This document shows, piece by piece, positions 1 to 11,540 of a stretch of 64,000 bases of DNA; the stretch's first letter is position 1, and the number at the start of each line of letters is the position of its first letter. The position numbers and the translations under genes are program-made. The DNA lies in contig MU858045.1 in the NCBI GenBank assembly GCA_033297075.1, positions 1,054,001 to 1,118,000 on the forward strand, in the 5' to 3' direction. The notes below the pieces were generated by a model that worked only from the letters and a program-made list of their open reading frames with translations, did no database searches and was not told the origin of the DNA. The DNA is from Rhypophila decipiens. Its lineage: Eukaryota > Ascomycota > Sordariomycetes > Sordariales > Naviculisporaceae.

Positions 1-2986
1 ATGGCCCCGTACATGTCCGAGTTCAGCCGGGCTACCAGTGCCGCTGAGCAGCTCTTCGAGCTGATCGATCGCCAATCCGCCATCAATCCTTTTGATGAGT
101 CCGGAGCGCAGCCTGACGACACCATTGGTGGGCTGGAAATTGAAAATCTCACTTTTGCCTATCCCACTCGCCCTGATAGCACTGTCCTGGACAACTTTTC
201 GTTGAGCATTCCCGCTGGAAAAGTCACCGCGCTGGTCGTGAGTGCCTCACTTCCACCTCTCCTCACCATTGTGTTTTTGCTAACGCACTCAGGGTCAATC
301 TGGCTCCGGAAAATCAACCATCATCGGTCTCATCGAGCGGTGGTACAATCCCACCTCGGGCAGCATCAAGCTGGATGGCCGCCCCATCGACTCGCTCAAC
401 CTCGGCTGGCTTCGCAAACATGTCCGTCTTGTTCAACAAGAGCCCGTTCTCTTCCAGGGGACAGTCTACGAGAATATTGCGCATGGTCTAGTCGGCACTC
501 CTTACGAGCATGCGTCTAAAGAGGAAAAGATGGCACAGATTGAACAAGCCGCCAAGACCGCTTTTGCCCACGATTTCATCACTGAACTTCCCCAAGGTTA
601 CGAGACCCAGATTGGTCAGAGGGGCGGCCTCCTTTCCGGGGGTCAGAAGCAGCGCATCGCCATCGCAAGAAGTGTGGTGTCTCAACCCAAGGTCCTGCTG
701 CTGGATGAAGCTACGAGTGCTCTTGACCCCCACGCCGAAGGAATTGTGCAGCAGGCTCTCGACAGGGCATCTGAGGGACGTACTACTATTGTCATCGCCC
801 ACAAGCTCGCCACGATCCGCAAGGCAGATAACATTGTGGTCATGTCCAAGGGAAAGATTGTCGAACAGGGTTCGCACGAGGGTTTGATTTCCCAAGACGG
901 AGTGTATGCTCATCTGGTCCGGATTCAAGATTTGGGTCTCAAATCCATTGCCGGTGCAGGCTCCGGCTCTGACACCGAGGCCGAAGGTGGCGCTGTCGTG
1001 GCCGCTCCCCTCGAACAATCAACCTCTCAAACCGCGTACCTAGCCAAGACTCAATCACGCGCTGCTGGTGCTGCGGATCTTCTGGACAGCCCAGCTGACA
1101 GATACGACTACGAAGCCACGCACAAGTCCCACTCTCTCGCCTCGGTTATCTACCGTCTTTACCACCACTCGGCCCGGGACCTCAAGGTCTGGTTCCTCCT
1201 CACGCTCCTCGGGTGCTTCCTGGGTGCAGCTGCTTTCCCCGGGCAAGCCCTCCTTCTGGCCAAGGTCATGGACGTTTTCACCCTGCCGCGACCCGAGATG
1301 ATTACGCAGGGTGAGTTCTTCGCCAAGATGTTCGTCGCCATGGCCTGCGGTCTGATGGTTGTCTGGTTCGGGATGGGATATGCCTCGTCGGCAGTCTCGC
1401 AAGGACTTACTCATCAGCTGCGACGTGAGTCTCTCGAAGGATTCCTCAAACAGGACATCTCATTCTTTGACAGGGAGGAAAACACCACTGGCGCGCTGGT
1501 TTCAAGGGTGGATGGAAATGCGCAGGCCGTGTTCGAGCTTATGGGCATGAATGTTGGCCTGGTATTCGTCAGTGTGATTCAGGTACTAGCCTGCAGCGTC
1601 CTTGCCATCGCCCACTCGTGGAAGATTGGTCTGGTGGTCGTCTTTGCCGGTCTACCTCCCCTAATCGGGAGTGGTTTCCTCAAGATTCGGTCCGACGTCA
1701 AGCTTGCACGTCAGCGTGATAAAAGAATGGAAACGGGGGCAAGCATTGCCAGCGAAGCCATCACTGCCATCAGAACTGTCTCGTCGTTGGCTATCGAGGA
1801 CAAGGTGCTTGCCCGCTATGTCAATGAGCTTCACCAAGCCAACCAGCACTCGATCAAGCCACTCTGCGCCATGATGGTCTGGTTTGCCATCACCCAAGGT
1901 GTCGAATATTGGTTCATGGCGCTGGGCTTTTGGTATGGGTGCCGGCTGCTGTCGTTTGGGGAAGTCAACATGTACAACTTCATGGTTGCCTTTTTGGGTG
2001 TCTTCTTCTCGGGCCAGGGCGCCAGTCAGTTCTTTCAGTTCTCGACCAGCATGACCAAGGGTAAAAACGCTGCCGAGTACATCTTTTGGCTGGGCTCGTT
2101 GGTGCCTAGCATCCAGGAGAACCCCGAGAACAAGGACCGAGCACCCAAGGCTGGTGAGGCGGTGCATTTGGACCACATCAGGTTTTCGTACCCCTTGCGT
2201 CCGGATACCGCTGTCCTCAAGGGAGTCGACTTGGAGGTATGTTTTTATCATTTTCGCCGACGCATGTCCTGGTGATGCTAACTCGGGTGTGAACAGATCC
2301 AAAAAGGCCAATTCGTGGCTGTAGTTGGTGCTTCCGGATGCGGCAAGTCCACCGTCGTAGCTCTGCTCGAGCGGTTCTACGATCCCACCACGGGCACCGT
2401 CCGCATCGACAGCTCTGACGCCCTGGTCGACTTGAATCCTCGCCTCTACCGCCGGATTGTCTCCCTCGTGCAACAAGAGCCTACTCTCTTCCAGGGAACC
2501 ATCCGGGAGAACATCGCCCTTGGCGTCGACAGTTCCCACACTGTCGACGACGTGTCGGTCGAGGTCTCGGACGAACAGATCGAGTCCGCCCTGAAAGCTG
2601 CCAACGCATGGGACTTTGTCTCGTCTCTCCCGGAAGGTCTGTCTACCCAGGCAGGAGCAAGCGGCACCCAGCTCTCAGGTGGGCAACGTCAGCGAATCGC
2701 CATCGCCAGATCCTTGATCAGAAACCCCAAGATTTTGCTGCTTGACGAGGCCACCAGCGCATTGGACACTGAGTCGGAGAAGATTGTCCAGGGTGCGTTG
2801 GCCGAGGCGGCCCAGCAGGATGGTCGTATCACTGTCGCTGTGGCCCATCGGTTGAGCACCATCCGGGACGCTCACCTCATTTGTGTGTTTTACAATGGCC
2901 GGATTGTTGAGCGGGGAACGCATGCCGAGCTGCTTGCCAAGGGCGGATTGTACCGAGGCATGTGCGAGGCGCAAAGTATAGAGTGA
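1..2986 (+). CDS. ABCB-type full ABC transporter, C-terminal part (5' end outside window)
   Basis: Exons <1..237, 293..2236 and 2297..2986, both introns phase 0 (GTGAGT...CAG and GTATGT...ACAG); about 956 residues are visible. The first residues are the end of transmembrane domain 1, so the ATG at base 1 is internal and the real start lies upstream. NBD1 follows: A-loop FAYPTRPD, Walker A GQSGSGKST, signature LSGGQKQRIAIA, Walker B VLLLDEATSALD. A charged linker leads to transmembrane domain 2, then NBD2 with FSYPLRPD, GASGCGKST, LSGGQRQRIAIA and ILLLDEATSALD. Both ATP sites look intact. The TMD-NBD-TMD-NBD order and the sequence fit fungal P-glycoprotein/Ste6-like exporters of the plasma membrane, which move hydrophobic compounds or lipopeptides. 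The substrate cannot be told from the sequence. It ends with GAA TGA. Confidence 0.95.
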
Positions 2987-4540
2987 AGCTAGGGGGTTGG
3001 GAGGGAGACGTGTTTGATAGAGTGGGTTGGACAGTGGCGTTCTGGGAGTTCATTCACGAGTGTTGATGGGCCGGAGGGAATATTATTTACCATATTTTGA
3101 ATGAGGGTCACACACCAAACAGCGAGGCATCTTTGATATTTATTTCTATTTCAATTGCATCCTAACTTCTATGGGACGATTTATTGCCATCTTATAATAC
3201 TAGTTGACCAAACTTTCCTTACTATTAATGTCAAGATGCGGCATCGTTGTTGTCAAGTGCGGGCCCAAGGAGAAGAATTGACCGGCCAGCAGCATCTGAT
3301 CAATTGATTATGGCGTCTTCTGCTGCGCCGATGATACCCGGTCGAGAGAAGCACTCGGTCATGCTCTGGCAGGATGGGAAGAGCATCAGGAATCCAGGAT
3401 GTAGAAGGTCAAGGTGAGAAAGTTCTGAAAGAATTTAGAGGTTTTTTCCCTCAATTGGATACTTTTTGGGGGTCGAGTTTGGCTCGCTCTGCCCTGTCCA
3501 TTCGGATATTAGGGTGCAGCTGGCAGGGGGGTGGGTGAGATGTGTTGGGTAAGACCACGGATAAAAAGGGGTATTTGCGAAAATGTTTACGTCTTATCAG
3601 GTTGACCAGGCAACGGCGGCTCGCAGATTGATATTGTACGGAATTTGACTCATTACAGCATGTATATCTCAATATTGCTAGACATCATTGGTCAGATCGT
3701 CGATTTTGACCCGGCCTAGTCGAGAACTCGTCATGTAAATTGATCAGGAAGGAATCCCAATGCACCATCAGGATTATTAACCGCTATTGCTTATATCCTC
3801 AACACCTTTTCCACGCCATCCTAAGAAATCTCAAAGCGTCTTCATCTTTATGGACCGTGCCCAAGGTATGTGGCCCATATGGGGTGGGATCAATCACCAC
3901 TTGCCTTTCGCTTGACGCAGCAAGTGGTCAGCCCGGCATGGATTACTTCCTTGACTGTCATTGGTGGCGGCGTTGCTGCATGTGAATGATTTTCTTGTGC
4001 AGCCCTCTCCTTCTATTTGCCGTTTTGTTGTATTTTACTCTTTGACAGTTCCTTCCTGATTTTCCCACATGAAGCTGCCTGGTACTTTCAGCTGCCGCGT
4101 CTCGTACCTACGGTCTGCAAAGTTTGAGCCACACGAAGCTTTGTTGGAACTTGCAGGCGACGCAACTCGAAAAGGGCAAATTATAACAAAGGAGTCACCA
4201 GTTCGACTGATGAATGTACACTTTATGCGAAGAGTAGGAGGAGAAGTTCGAAAAAAACGTGAAAAGCACAAAGCCCTTTTGTGAGTCTTGGACCTCTTGG
4301 ACCACGGCCAACTTGCGCCTGATGGACCACGTTTCAAGAATTACGGATGAGTTCAAACACATGCACCTACCTATCCTTTTATATCATCGCTTTCAGGATG
4401 TGCACGGACAGCAGGAAAATAAATCAGATTCAGTTATAGCCTAAGCAGGACTCATTCAAAAGCAACTACATGATCGACGTGCCATCCAATATCCATCATC
4501 AAGGTCGCGAGACCGGCAAAACCCGCGCAATTCAACAAGC
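2987..4540. other. intergenic, no gene seen
   Basis: About 1.5 kb between the ABC transporter stop and the CAP gene stop (convergent genes). Only short overlapping open frames without family resemblance occur here. It should hold both 3' UTRs. Confidence 0.6.
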
Positions 4541-5160
4541 TTAATACGGCTTGGCACCAAGTCTGGGCAAAAAAAGAACAAACGTATGATGTTAGCTATA
4601 AGCATCGTCTGATGTAGTTTATATTGAAAGTCAAGGTAACGTACAGGTTGCCCTGGGGATTATATCGCGCCACGACGTGGATGTTGTTCCTGTCCTTGGC
4701 AATGGCGATGCCCACCTGGGTGGACTTGTTCCAGACGCACTGGGCTGACGATGCGGTCATGAACATGTCAGCTACGTCCAAGCAGAAGAAGACTCGGAGT
4801 GGGCAAAGCAGGAGATGTCGTACTATAATGCCCGACCTGACCGTAATTATCATACGAGATGGGCTCGCCGTGGTAATTGCCGGTCTGTTCCTCAGCCAGC
4901 CACGAGTTGGTAATGATCTCAGCAGGGTTGTCGACGGTTTGGCCGTCGAGGTTTGGGAAGTGGCCCAGGTTCTCGCCCTCCTTGGTGACGGACGAGTCGG
5001 CGTGCTCCGATTTACCGACGGAGATGCAGTGGTCGGCCCATGCCTGCGCGTGGGCCGTCAGGGTGGCGCTCCAGGTGAGCGGGCTGTTGCCCTTTGCGGA
5101 GCGGGCCTGGTTGTGCAAGTCGAGGGCCTTTTTGAGGTCGTTGTTGGATGGAGAAGACAT
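4541..5160 (-). CDS. CAP/SCP-superfamily protein (PR-1-like), no signal peptide
   Basis: Three exons on the minus strand: 5160..4824, 4744..4645, 4562..4541; 152 residues. Phases join cleanly: the first junction restores GHYTQCVW, the second gives NPQGNL followed by a short tail ending KPY. CAP signatures are present in order: LHNQAR near the N-terminus, LTW, AQAWADHC, GENLGHF, then GHYTQCVWNKSTQVGI and the YNPQGN end motif. Most fungal CAP proteins are secreted and bind sterols or other lipids. This one begins MSSPSNNDLKKAL, with no hydrophobic leader before the domain, so it may be cytosolic or unconventionally exported. The ATG at 5160 was chosen because nothing upstream in frame gives another ATG. 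Roughly 150 aa is just the bare CAP domain. Confidence 0.88.
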
Positions 5161-5294
5161 GATGGATGGAGGCAGTTTGGAGCGCAAGAAATGTTTATGG
5201 AAGATGATGGTCTGGTTGATGAGTCAAGTTGTGTGTGGTGTTGAGTTTGGTCTGATCAAGACTTGTAGATTAATTTCGGGGAATCGGCCGTGGC

Positions 5295-5300
5295 TTTATA
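5295..5300 (-). promoter_or_regulatory. TATA-like box upstream of the CAP gene
   Basis: TATAAA on the minus strand about 135 bases upstream of the CAP start codon. Position and orientation suit a fungal core promoter; this is inferred from position only. Confidence 0.35.
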
Positions 5301-7390
5301 CTTTTTTCTTCTTCTCTTTTGCCGCCCCCCATATCAAACCCTTGCGCTTCTTCCTCAAAGTCTTGATGACAGCGTGTCCCATCATCCACGCCGGCAGGAT
5401 CCTATTAGCTCGCCCAGCCTAGGAGAGGGGAGGCCGGTGATGGGCCTTGATTCTGGCATTCCGGCTCGGCTTCCCAAGTTGGCCTGTCGTTGCATGAGGC
5501 ATAAATTGGATTGGCCGAAATGCCTAATCATCAAAGCCATGGCTTTTGGTGTTTTCGTGAGGCCCATCCTCCTGGATCTCTCGAGTAGGCTTTACGTAAC
5601 TGCCCACCACGATCGAAGGCGAGCGTCTCGTTCTTTCCATACAATAATCTTTTCTGTTCGCTTTCATTTGTCGATGCTGTCGACGAGAGATGCACTGCCT
5701 GCATCCGCGCATCAAACCGGTCAGAACTCTGTTCTTCAAGGGGATGGATGAAGAAAGGGGGAGGGGACAGAGTCGATCGTCATAGGCTGAAGATGATGAG
5801 ATCGAGGTGGTTGCTCAGCTGTCGTCACTGCAGGGATTCCTCTTCCACAATGCCCGAGACTGCAAGTGCGCCCATATCGAAGACCAAACACATGGAAGGA
5901 TGCGATAGGGCCATCTTACTTCTATGATCCCTGGAGAAGGAATCTAGATCAAGCCTTCCCCGGATCGGGAATCTGTGCAACATACCTGCCTTGTGGTCCC
6001 TTAGTTCCCGCCGCCCCCGGATTGCTGGGAGCCAGTGGCAGGTGCACCACCAGTTTGGACCACTAACGTCCTGATTGGTGCTTCTTGCCCGGGCGGCATA
6101 ACTGCAGATGGCGTTCGTACAACAATGTGATGGGAAGAGATGTGACATGCTCTCCACAGTCCACACTGCAACGACTATGATGGTCATGGAAGCCAAATAT
6201 CAACCAAGGCCCGTCTACGAATCTGCATGACTCGCCATATCTCAACGCGCCGTCTTTGAGCGACCCGTCACCGGTCTGACTGTGGCGTACACAGGTGATC
6301 CTTCGCTTATATCTGCCATTGCTACTGGGCCGTGTTCAGCCATTCGCACCAACCCGGTCAATTTCTCGCGAGTACGGTGTTTAACATCTCGAATGGGCCT
6401 ATCAGGTCGAATTGAGGTCTTTGGGGAATCGTATTTTGATCATGGGGGCGTACCATAATCCACCTCATCCGGGCATCAAGAACAAGGCGGCCGAGCGCGA
6501 CCGAGTCCTGAATACTTATGATCAGTAACAGGCAGAGCGGCAGACGACACCGCAACGAGGAGCAGACACCGGGATCATCATGTGTGACATTGAAGAGTCT
6601 CCGGGCAGGGAACGGAACAAGAGTGTGTAAAGATATCCTTATTGCCTCCACCTCTGGTGAGTCTAGTCAATCGCGTACAGCTCTCGATACCCGTGCGTGT
6701 TAGCTACCTTGGACTTGGAATTTGAGATGGGCGGTGGCCTTGCAGGTCTGAATTTCCGGATTTCTGGCCGTGAAATACCAAAACTTTCAAGCGAGTTGCC
6801 AATTGCCATCCACTGGGAGAAGAAGTGGGACCTTTGGGAGCGGGTAAGTAGGTAGTGTTATAGTACGAGGGCACATGATGACAGTTGTCGTTGATCTATG
6901 CTCACCGCGTTCGACGAAGTCAGTCGTCGAGTTTACAAAGGAATATTGGCGGTATGAGAATTCGATCTGAAATGGCTTAGTTGGGTCCCAAATAGACATA
7001 ACCCTAACCCCGGAAGTTAGGTAACGATCCAAAGATTAGTGGGTGACCTGTGACCGCGATGACATCGTTTTTCTTGCTTTTACCCCACAACTTTTGTGAT
7101 GGTTTTGATGTCTAACGCCACTGTTGTTTTACACACAGTATTACAGCTTAAAAACTAGACAGAGTTTTATGTGGCGCCAGATAGACCGCTGATGGTACAA
7201 ATTTCGAAACGGATCTCCCGAGAATTCTTCCCTCCTTCAAACATCTTTTATCCTACCAACAATACATTCATTCAGTTGCCCCGCAAGTCTTCAACCCTTG
7301 GAGAACTCCTTAAAGTATTCTCTCCGTCAGTACTCTCTCTTTGCCTACCATCTTTGAACAAATATCCCACAAGCGCACCGCATATTCGCG
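5301..7390. other. gene-poor interval, possible repeat relic inside
   Basis: No convincing gene in about 2.1 kb. A stretch near 5959-6063 resembles one at 10861-10984 (see findings), suggesting degraded repeats. Confidence 0.5.
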
Positions 7391-8590
7391 ATGGGCGACA
7401 ATCTCCAGTTTGGCACGGACGCCTCCGATCGCTCTTACTGGCTGCATATGCTCAACAACCCTGTCGAGCTAGAGACCCCGACCGGAACCGGGAAGACATT
7501 GCGAGAGTTCCCATTGGATGAGCGGCTGTGGTATGAGCGTATGATAAAGGAGGAGAACTTTTACATGGAGACTATGATCGATAACTTACGGCATTTCCTC
7601 CGCGTGCAATTGAGCGACGATGCAGAGGAAATCAACGACAAGCAATTCAAAGTCACATGTAACAAGTCGGTGGGCATCTACATTTCAAGTTCCAACACAA
7701 TAGACCATGGTTTCAAACCTGCCCTTTGGGGCTATATATATCGTCGATGGTATCGGCCATATGAGAACGACCTCGACAGCGGACCTTTTCTTGCGAAACT
7801 TGTTCGTATCGTCGGCACTCGTGACGATTTTGACTGGCTACCACCAAAAGATTGTTGCCCTAATCATGATGTGGTACACACGGTGCCAGAGAGGCCCGAA
7901 CCTCCTCGCTCCTTTGTCAACAATCTGGTCTCCCGTCACAACACCCTCTGCCAAAGGATCGAAGAGCTACGCAAGCAGTACATGCAGCACATTGCAGAGC
8001 TGGAGACACCTCCGTATTCCGTCAAGGGTTATATAATGGACCACGAGCGCTACCAGTATGTCCTGCAGCCTCTATTCCAGGCCCTCATTATCGGCGCCTT
8101 CCCGGATTACTACCTCAACCAGACCTCCCGGACCATCGGCAACATGTTCGTTTTTCTTATCCGCACGGGTGTGGAGGAGGGCTTGAGTGCGCCTATAACG
8201 TTTGATTCGCTTGAGGGGAAAATCGACCCTCTCAGCCCTTCATATTCCTCAAAGGATGGAGACGTTGTGAAGGTGAGTCTCGAAACAGCGATCGACTTCG
8301 TTCAGACCCTTGAAATTCGAGAGATGGCGGTCTACGGACCTCACCCAGATGGCGGAAAAATGCCAATCTCGACAAAGGTCCACATGTTCGACGAAACCAC
8401 GCAGAAGGTCTATACTGTGGAAGGACCGCGGGTAGACTTCGCGAAACATCCCGACTGGATCCATGCCCCGGATAGGTCCTTCGCGGAGAGGGACATGAAT
8501 GCAATAGAGAGTCGGGCTCGAAGCAGGGATGAGAAGCGGATCAAGAGGGATTGGAAGACATTTCCTGGGCTTTTTACAGAGACACATTAG
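7391..8590 (+). CDS. hypothetical protein, single exon, 399 aa
   Basis: An uninterrupted 399-codon frame from ATG to TAG. I do not recognise the family. The protein looks soluble, with no leader or membrane segment. It is rich in aromatic and acidic residues in the first half (RLWYERMIKEENFY, GYIYRRWYRPYEND). A short coiled-coil-like stretch follows (HNTLCQRIEELRKQYMQHIAEL), then a mixed C-terminal half that ends with charged KR/RD residues. The early TPTGTGKT only superficially looks like a P-loop: the first glycine of GxxxxGK[ST] is missing. Long frame, ordinary codon use and a proper start argue for a real gene. The flanks hold only relics, so context says nothing about its job. Confidence 0.7.
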   Translation: MGDNLQFGTDASDRSYWLHMLNNPVELETPTGTGKTLREFPLDERLWYERMIKEENFYMETMIDNLRHFLRVQLSDDAEEINDKQFKVTCNKSVGIYISSSNTIDHGFKPALWGYIYRRWYRPYENDLDSGPFLAKLVRIVGTRDDFDWLPPKDCCPNHDVVHTVPERPEPPRSFVNNLVSRHNTLCQRIEELRKQYMQHIAELETPPYSVKGYIMDHERYQYVLQPLFQALIIGAFPDYYLNQTSRTIGNMFVFLIRTGVEEGLSAPITFDSLEGKIDPLSPSYSSKDGDVVKVSLETAIDFVQTLEIREMAVYGPHPDGGKMPISTKVHMFDETTQKVYTVEGPRVDFAKHPDWIHAPDRSFAERDMNAIESRARSRDEKRIKRDWKTFPGLFTETH

Positions 8591-8714
8591 ATACGGTGGC
8601 AATTGACGAACCGGGAGAGGCGATTTTGGCCAGCTGGACATCAAGGGAAGTTAAAGCCAATCCCAAAGTTTTCAGGCTAGCGCTGCAGTATGTGCTTGCT
8701 TCTGCCCAGTATTT

Positions 8715-8830
8715 GCTATTAGGAAGGAAGAAGAGTCTTGGAAGTTGGGTGTCGTGTATTCTCTGCTCCCTCTTTCCTCCTTTCCCACATATGCAGCGGC
8801 CGGGCAGTTGCTTCGAAATGTTCGCCTTCC
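8715..8830 (+). repeat. diverged repeat, copy A (inverted partner at 17045-17160)
   Basis: About 115 bases match the reverse complement of 17045-17160, with shared runs such as CCTTTCCTCCTTTCCCACATAT-like and GCGGCCGG tracts and a common CTTCGAAAT/CTCGAAAT end. It lies about 215 bases upstream of the pseudogene at 9043, so it may be that gene's old promoter/5' region. Confidence 0.6.
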
Positions 8831-9042
8831 TCATATCAACGTTGGTTTTTACTTTACTATGCCACCTTCCAGCTTGCCTGGAGATGTCTTCCGGGTAATC
8901 TAGATTTCCATCTGATCCTCCTTTTTGATGAGAATCGCCTCAACCATCGCGCCGTTCATCCTGTTCCAGTTCATTCGTGCGTTTTTCATCCGATCCCGTC
9001 TTGTCGATATCTTGTGCATCCGAACCTTGGAAGAAAGCGGCA

Positions 9043-10072
9043 ATGGCGACGTTTTCCCCCGAGTACCATGCGCTTGCTGCTGAGGGTAGGGCTTGGTACG
9101 ATGCCCAAGTTAGGGCCATGAACGGCCATAGTGTATATGGCGATGCAACTCTCCCAGCTATCCCTCCTCATTAAACCTTTGATACCAGCGCCCCCGGCCT
9201 TCCAGGTGTTGTTGCCGCCACATCGAGCAGCCTCAACCAGCTTGGACATTGGGGCGAATACCGATTTGTGGAACTAAAGGATGCGGATGAGGCGGTGGCC
9301 GATGACGTGGGGTCTATATATGAAAGCTATGTCCTTGTGGGAGGCAAGGCCATCATCTGTACGTCGATTCACAAGGAATACGATAGGTACAATGTAAGTA
9401 CTCCTTTTGCCTTTCATTCTTTGTCTCCCAAGGTTCCCTGGCTATTGCTTTCATGTTTGCATAGACGACTCTTGCTAATTAATAACGATTTGCATTAGAA
9501 TCTTCCGGGTCAAATCTTCTTTAGCCAGTTTTTGGCCACGGCGTGCTCCTCGGTATCTCGAGCTGGAGGCCGAGACGGAAAGATGCGCGGCCTCGAGGCT
9601 ATCTGGTGTTAATGGGTCGAGAACGAGGTACGCACGGCTGACAGCATCTCGGATCCTTAGTCACATTGCAACTGCATTTCTAGTGGCGTCTGCTTTCGGT
9701 CGCTACCAGTGCAGTTCAGTATGGCTAACGAGATGCTGGAACCGTCCGTGTTGCACATTGCAGCAAACGGAGCGCATGGTCGAGGAGATCTTTCGCGCCC
9801 GCCGAGTCCAATCCCTTCCGACGGTTGACGTTTGTGTTGGGAGCGACGACTTCTTTGCCCTGCTCGCAACCCAGAACGGAAAGTCTGTCGCGCGGATGCT
9901 GGGGTCATATCCCTCAATTTTTGGTCGGCGAATGGTATCCCGGATCCGACTTTTCCCTCGATTCGATGGCCCGAAGGTTTTGCTGGGCGAGAAGACGTTT
10001 CCCGACCTGTGCTGGTTTGTCGACCATATCGCCCCCGTCGCTCCTGGCCGGGCTCCCAAGAAGAACAGATAA
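9043..10072 (+). pseudogene. relic gene of unrecognised family, two in-frame TAA stops
   Basis: One frame reads on from ATG 9043 through a TAA at 9172, stays open to a GTAAGT donor after KEYDRYN, resumes after TTGCATTAG, meets a second TAA at 9610-9612 (IWC-stop-WVENE), then a GTACGC donor. A third exon probably starts at 9764 and ends KKNR-TAA at 10072. Coding continues in phase around both stops and both introns keep phase, so this was a three-exon gene killed by two nonsense changes. Both could be CAA to TAA, the C-to-T in CpA that RIP makes; the ancestral codons are inferred. The product family is unknown. A related fragment lies at 16620-17057 on the other strand, and both share the same upstream DNA. 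Confidence 0.7.
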
Positions 10073-11230
10073 GAGAAGAAAGCGCAGCGAAAGGGGCTAT
10101 CAGATGAGTCGGCCTCGGCCCAGTCCGAAAGGACTACTTAATAACCCACCCTCCTCTCACCTCTCTCCAGTCAGTACCCTTGCACCGGGGGCCAAAATAC
10201 CGGGCTATATAATTATCTTTCCGGTCACCCACCCGTAACGATGACACCAACCTCTCTCCAAAGTAGCTTCGGCTCCCCTCGCTGAGGGACACCTTACAGT
10301 CTGCGCGTCTGAGCCTCTTGTTGGTTGAGGTGCCGCGATAGGTGACTAGTACCCTTGTCAGCATCGCCCAGAAGTGTTTGACTGGATGGGATACAGCGGG
10401 ACGACGCATCGTTTCCTCCTCGCATTCCTCTGGTCAGACACTTCTGGGAACCAATCGATGGTACAAAACTGCAGGGCGAAGATAATTAACAGACTTGTAC
10501 CATCCCGTGTGTTGTGCCTTGTATATAGAGGCTAGAGTCTGGAGGACGAGCAACCATTCTGCTTCAGGAATCAGGCCACTCGTCCTTGTTCCTTGGGCTT
10601 CTGGAAGCCGAAGAGGGACGCTGCGTCGATTTGCTCGGTTCTCGTTGTCTGTTTGGAAATAGATAAACTGATCGGCATCTACAAGACAACTTAGCAGATA
10701 AGTACTCCCCAGCTCCTTTCCCTCTAGCACTAATTCCTTTGAGTCCATGAAGTTATACACTAAGAGAAACCCACACACTTATATAGTACTTGGTACCGCT
10801 ACCTCTTTTACTACCAATACCCAGATTGGACCTAAATTTCAATAATCTCATAGCCAGGGTTTTCCGATCAGGAATCTGCACAGCATACCTAGGTTCATAA
10901 GGTAGTAATCGTGAAGTAGGGGCTTCCCGAATCCCAAGCTTGTGACGATTTGGGAATCTAGAACCACACCACTAGGCCAAACCTCCTTAAAAAAGGATGC
11001 CAAATTCTAAGCTGCAAGCTAGCCTTAGAATTGTGTGTTATATAGCAGTTTCAATAGGGCACTATCGCTTGTGTTATCACGGCTCGCCGTGACAACGCTC
11101 AGATTGAAAGACATGTTCTTAGATTTCTACTACAGGTAATACGAGCTAAATTTGTAGAAAGGGATGCGGAGTCTTGGAAAAAGGCAATATAGGCATAGAA
11201 AGAGTAAAAGCTGACTTAACAAGGCAATAA
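10073..11230. other. AT-rich degraded interval
   Basis: No gene. The second half is AT-rich and resembles decayed repeats; 10861-10984 may pair with 5959-6063. A 114-codon open frame on the minus strand near 10434-10778 has no recognisable features. Confidence 0.5.
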
Positions 11231-11540
11231 TATATCTAGGCACCTAATATACAAGCACTAGTCTAATTTGACTTTCTAGACTAGGGGTATTTATTCAAGG
11301 TAGTTGGAGCATTTATTCTAGCTAGTTAAGGCATTTATTCTAGTTAGTTAAGGCATTTATTCTAGGTAATTAAAGCATTTATTCTAGCTAGTCGAGACAT
11401 TTATTCCAGCTAGTTAAGGCATTTACTTCAGCTAGTAAAGGCATTTATTCCAATACGAGTAGTGCCTATAGATAAGAAGGAGCAAGACTAGTGCCCGTAT
11501 ACAAGAGGACTAGTGCCTGTATATAAGGCGCTTATATCTA
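11231..11540. mobile_element. small inverted-repeat element with 22-bp tandem array, copy 1
   Basis: Element 11239..11532 (294 bp), flanked by a perfect 8-bp direct repeat TATATCTA (11231-11238 and 11533-11540). The ends are inverted repeats of about 25 bp: the left begins GGCACCTAATATACAAGCAC; the right, reverse-complemented, reads AGCGCCTTATATACAGGCAC, and both run on into ACTAGTC. The centre is a run of about eight 22-bp units (11286-11456), consensus GGCATTTATTCTAGCTAGTT plus AA. No coding capacity, so it would need an enzyme in trans. The 8-bp target duplication suggests hAT-type transposition; the family is otherwise unknown. It lies about 230 bp beyond the 3' end of the MFS pseudogene. 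Confidence 0.8.
11286..11456. repeat. 22-bp tandem repeat array, about 8 units
   Basis: Units start at 11286, 11308, 11330, 11352, 11374, 11396, 11418 and 11440 with an exact 22-base step. Each begins with GGCATTTATTC or a one- or two-base variant. The array forms the core of the surrounding element. Confidence 0.9.

Noticed and set aside
5290..5751. Open frame of about 150 codons after the CAP promoter
   Set aside because: Overlaps the promoter of the CAP gene, low-complexity start, no recognisable domain.
7460..7500. P-loop-like TPTGTGKT in the 399-aa hypothetical protein
   Set aside because: The first Gly of GxxxxGK[ST] is absent, and no Walker B or other NTPase motif follows.
10434..10778. 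114-codon open frame on the minus strand
   Set aside because: No family features, sits in degraded AT-rich DNA, likely chance.
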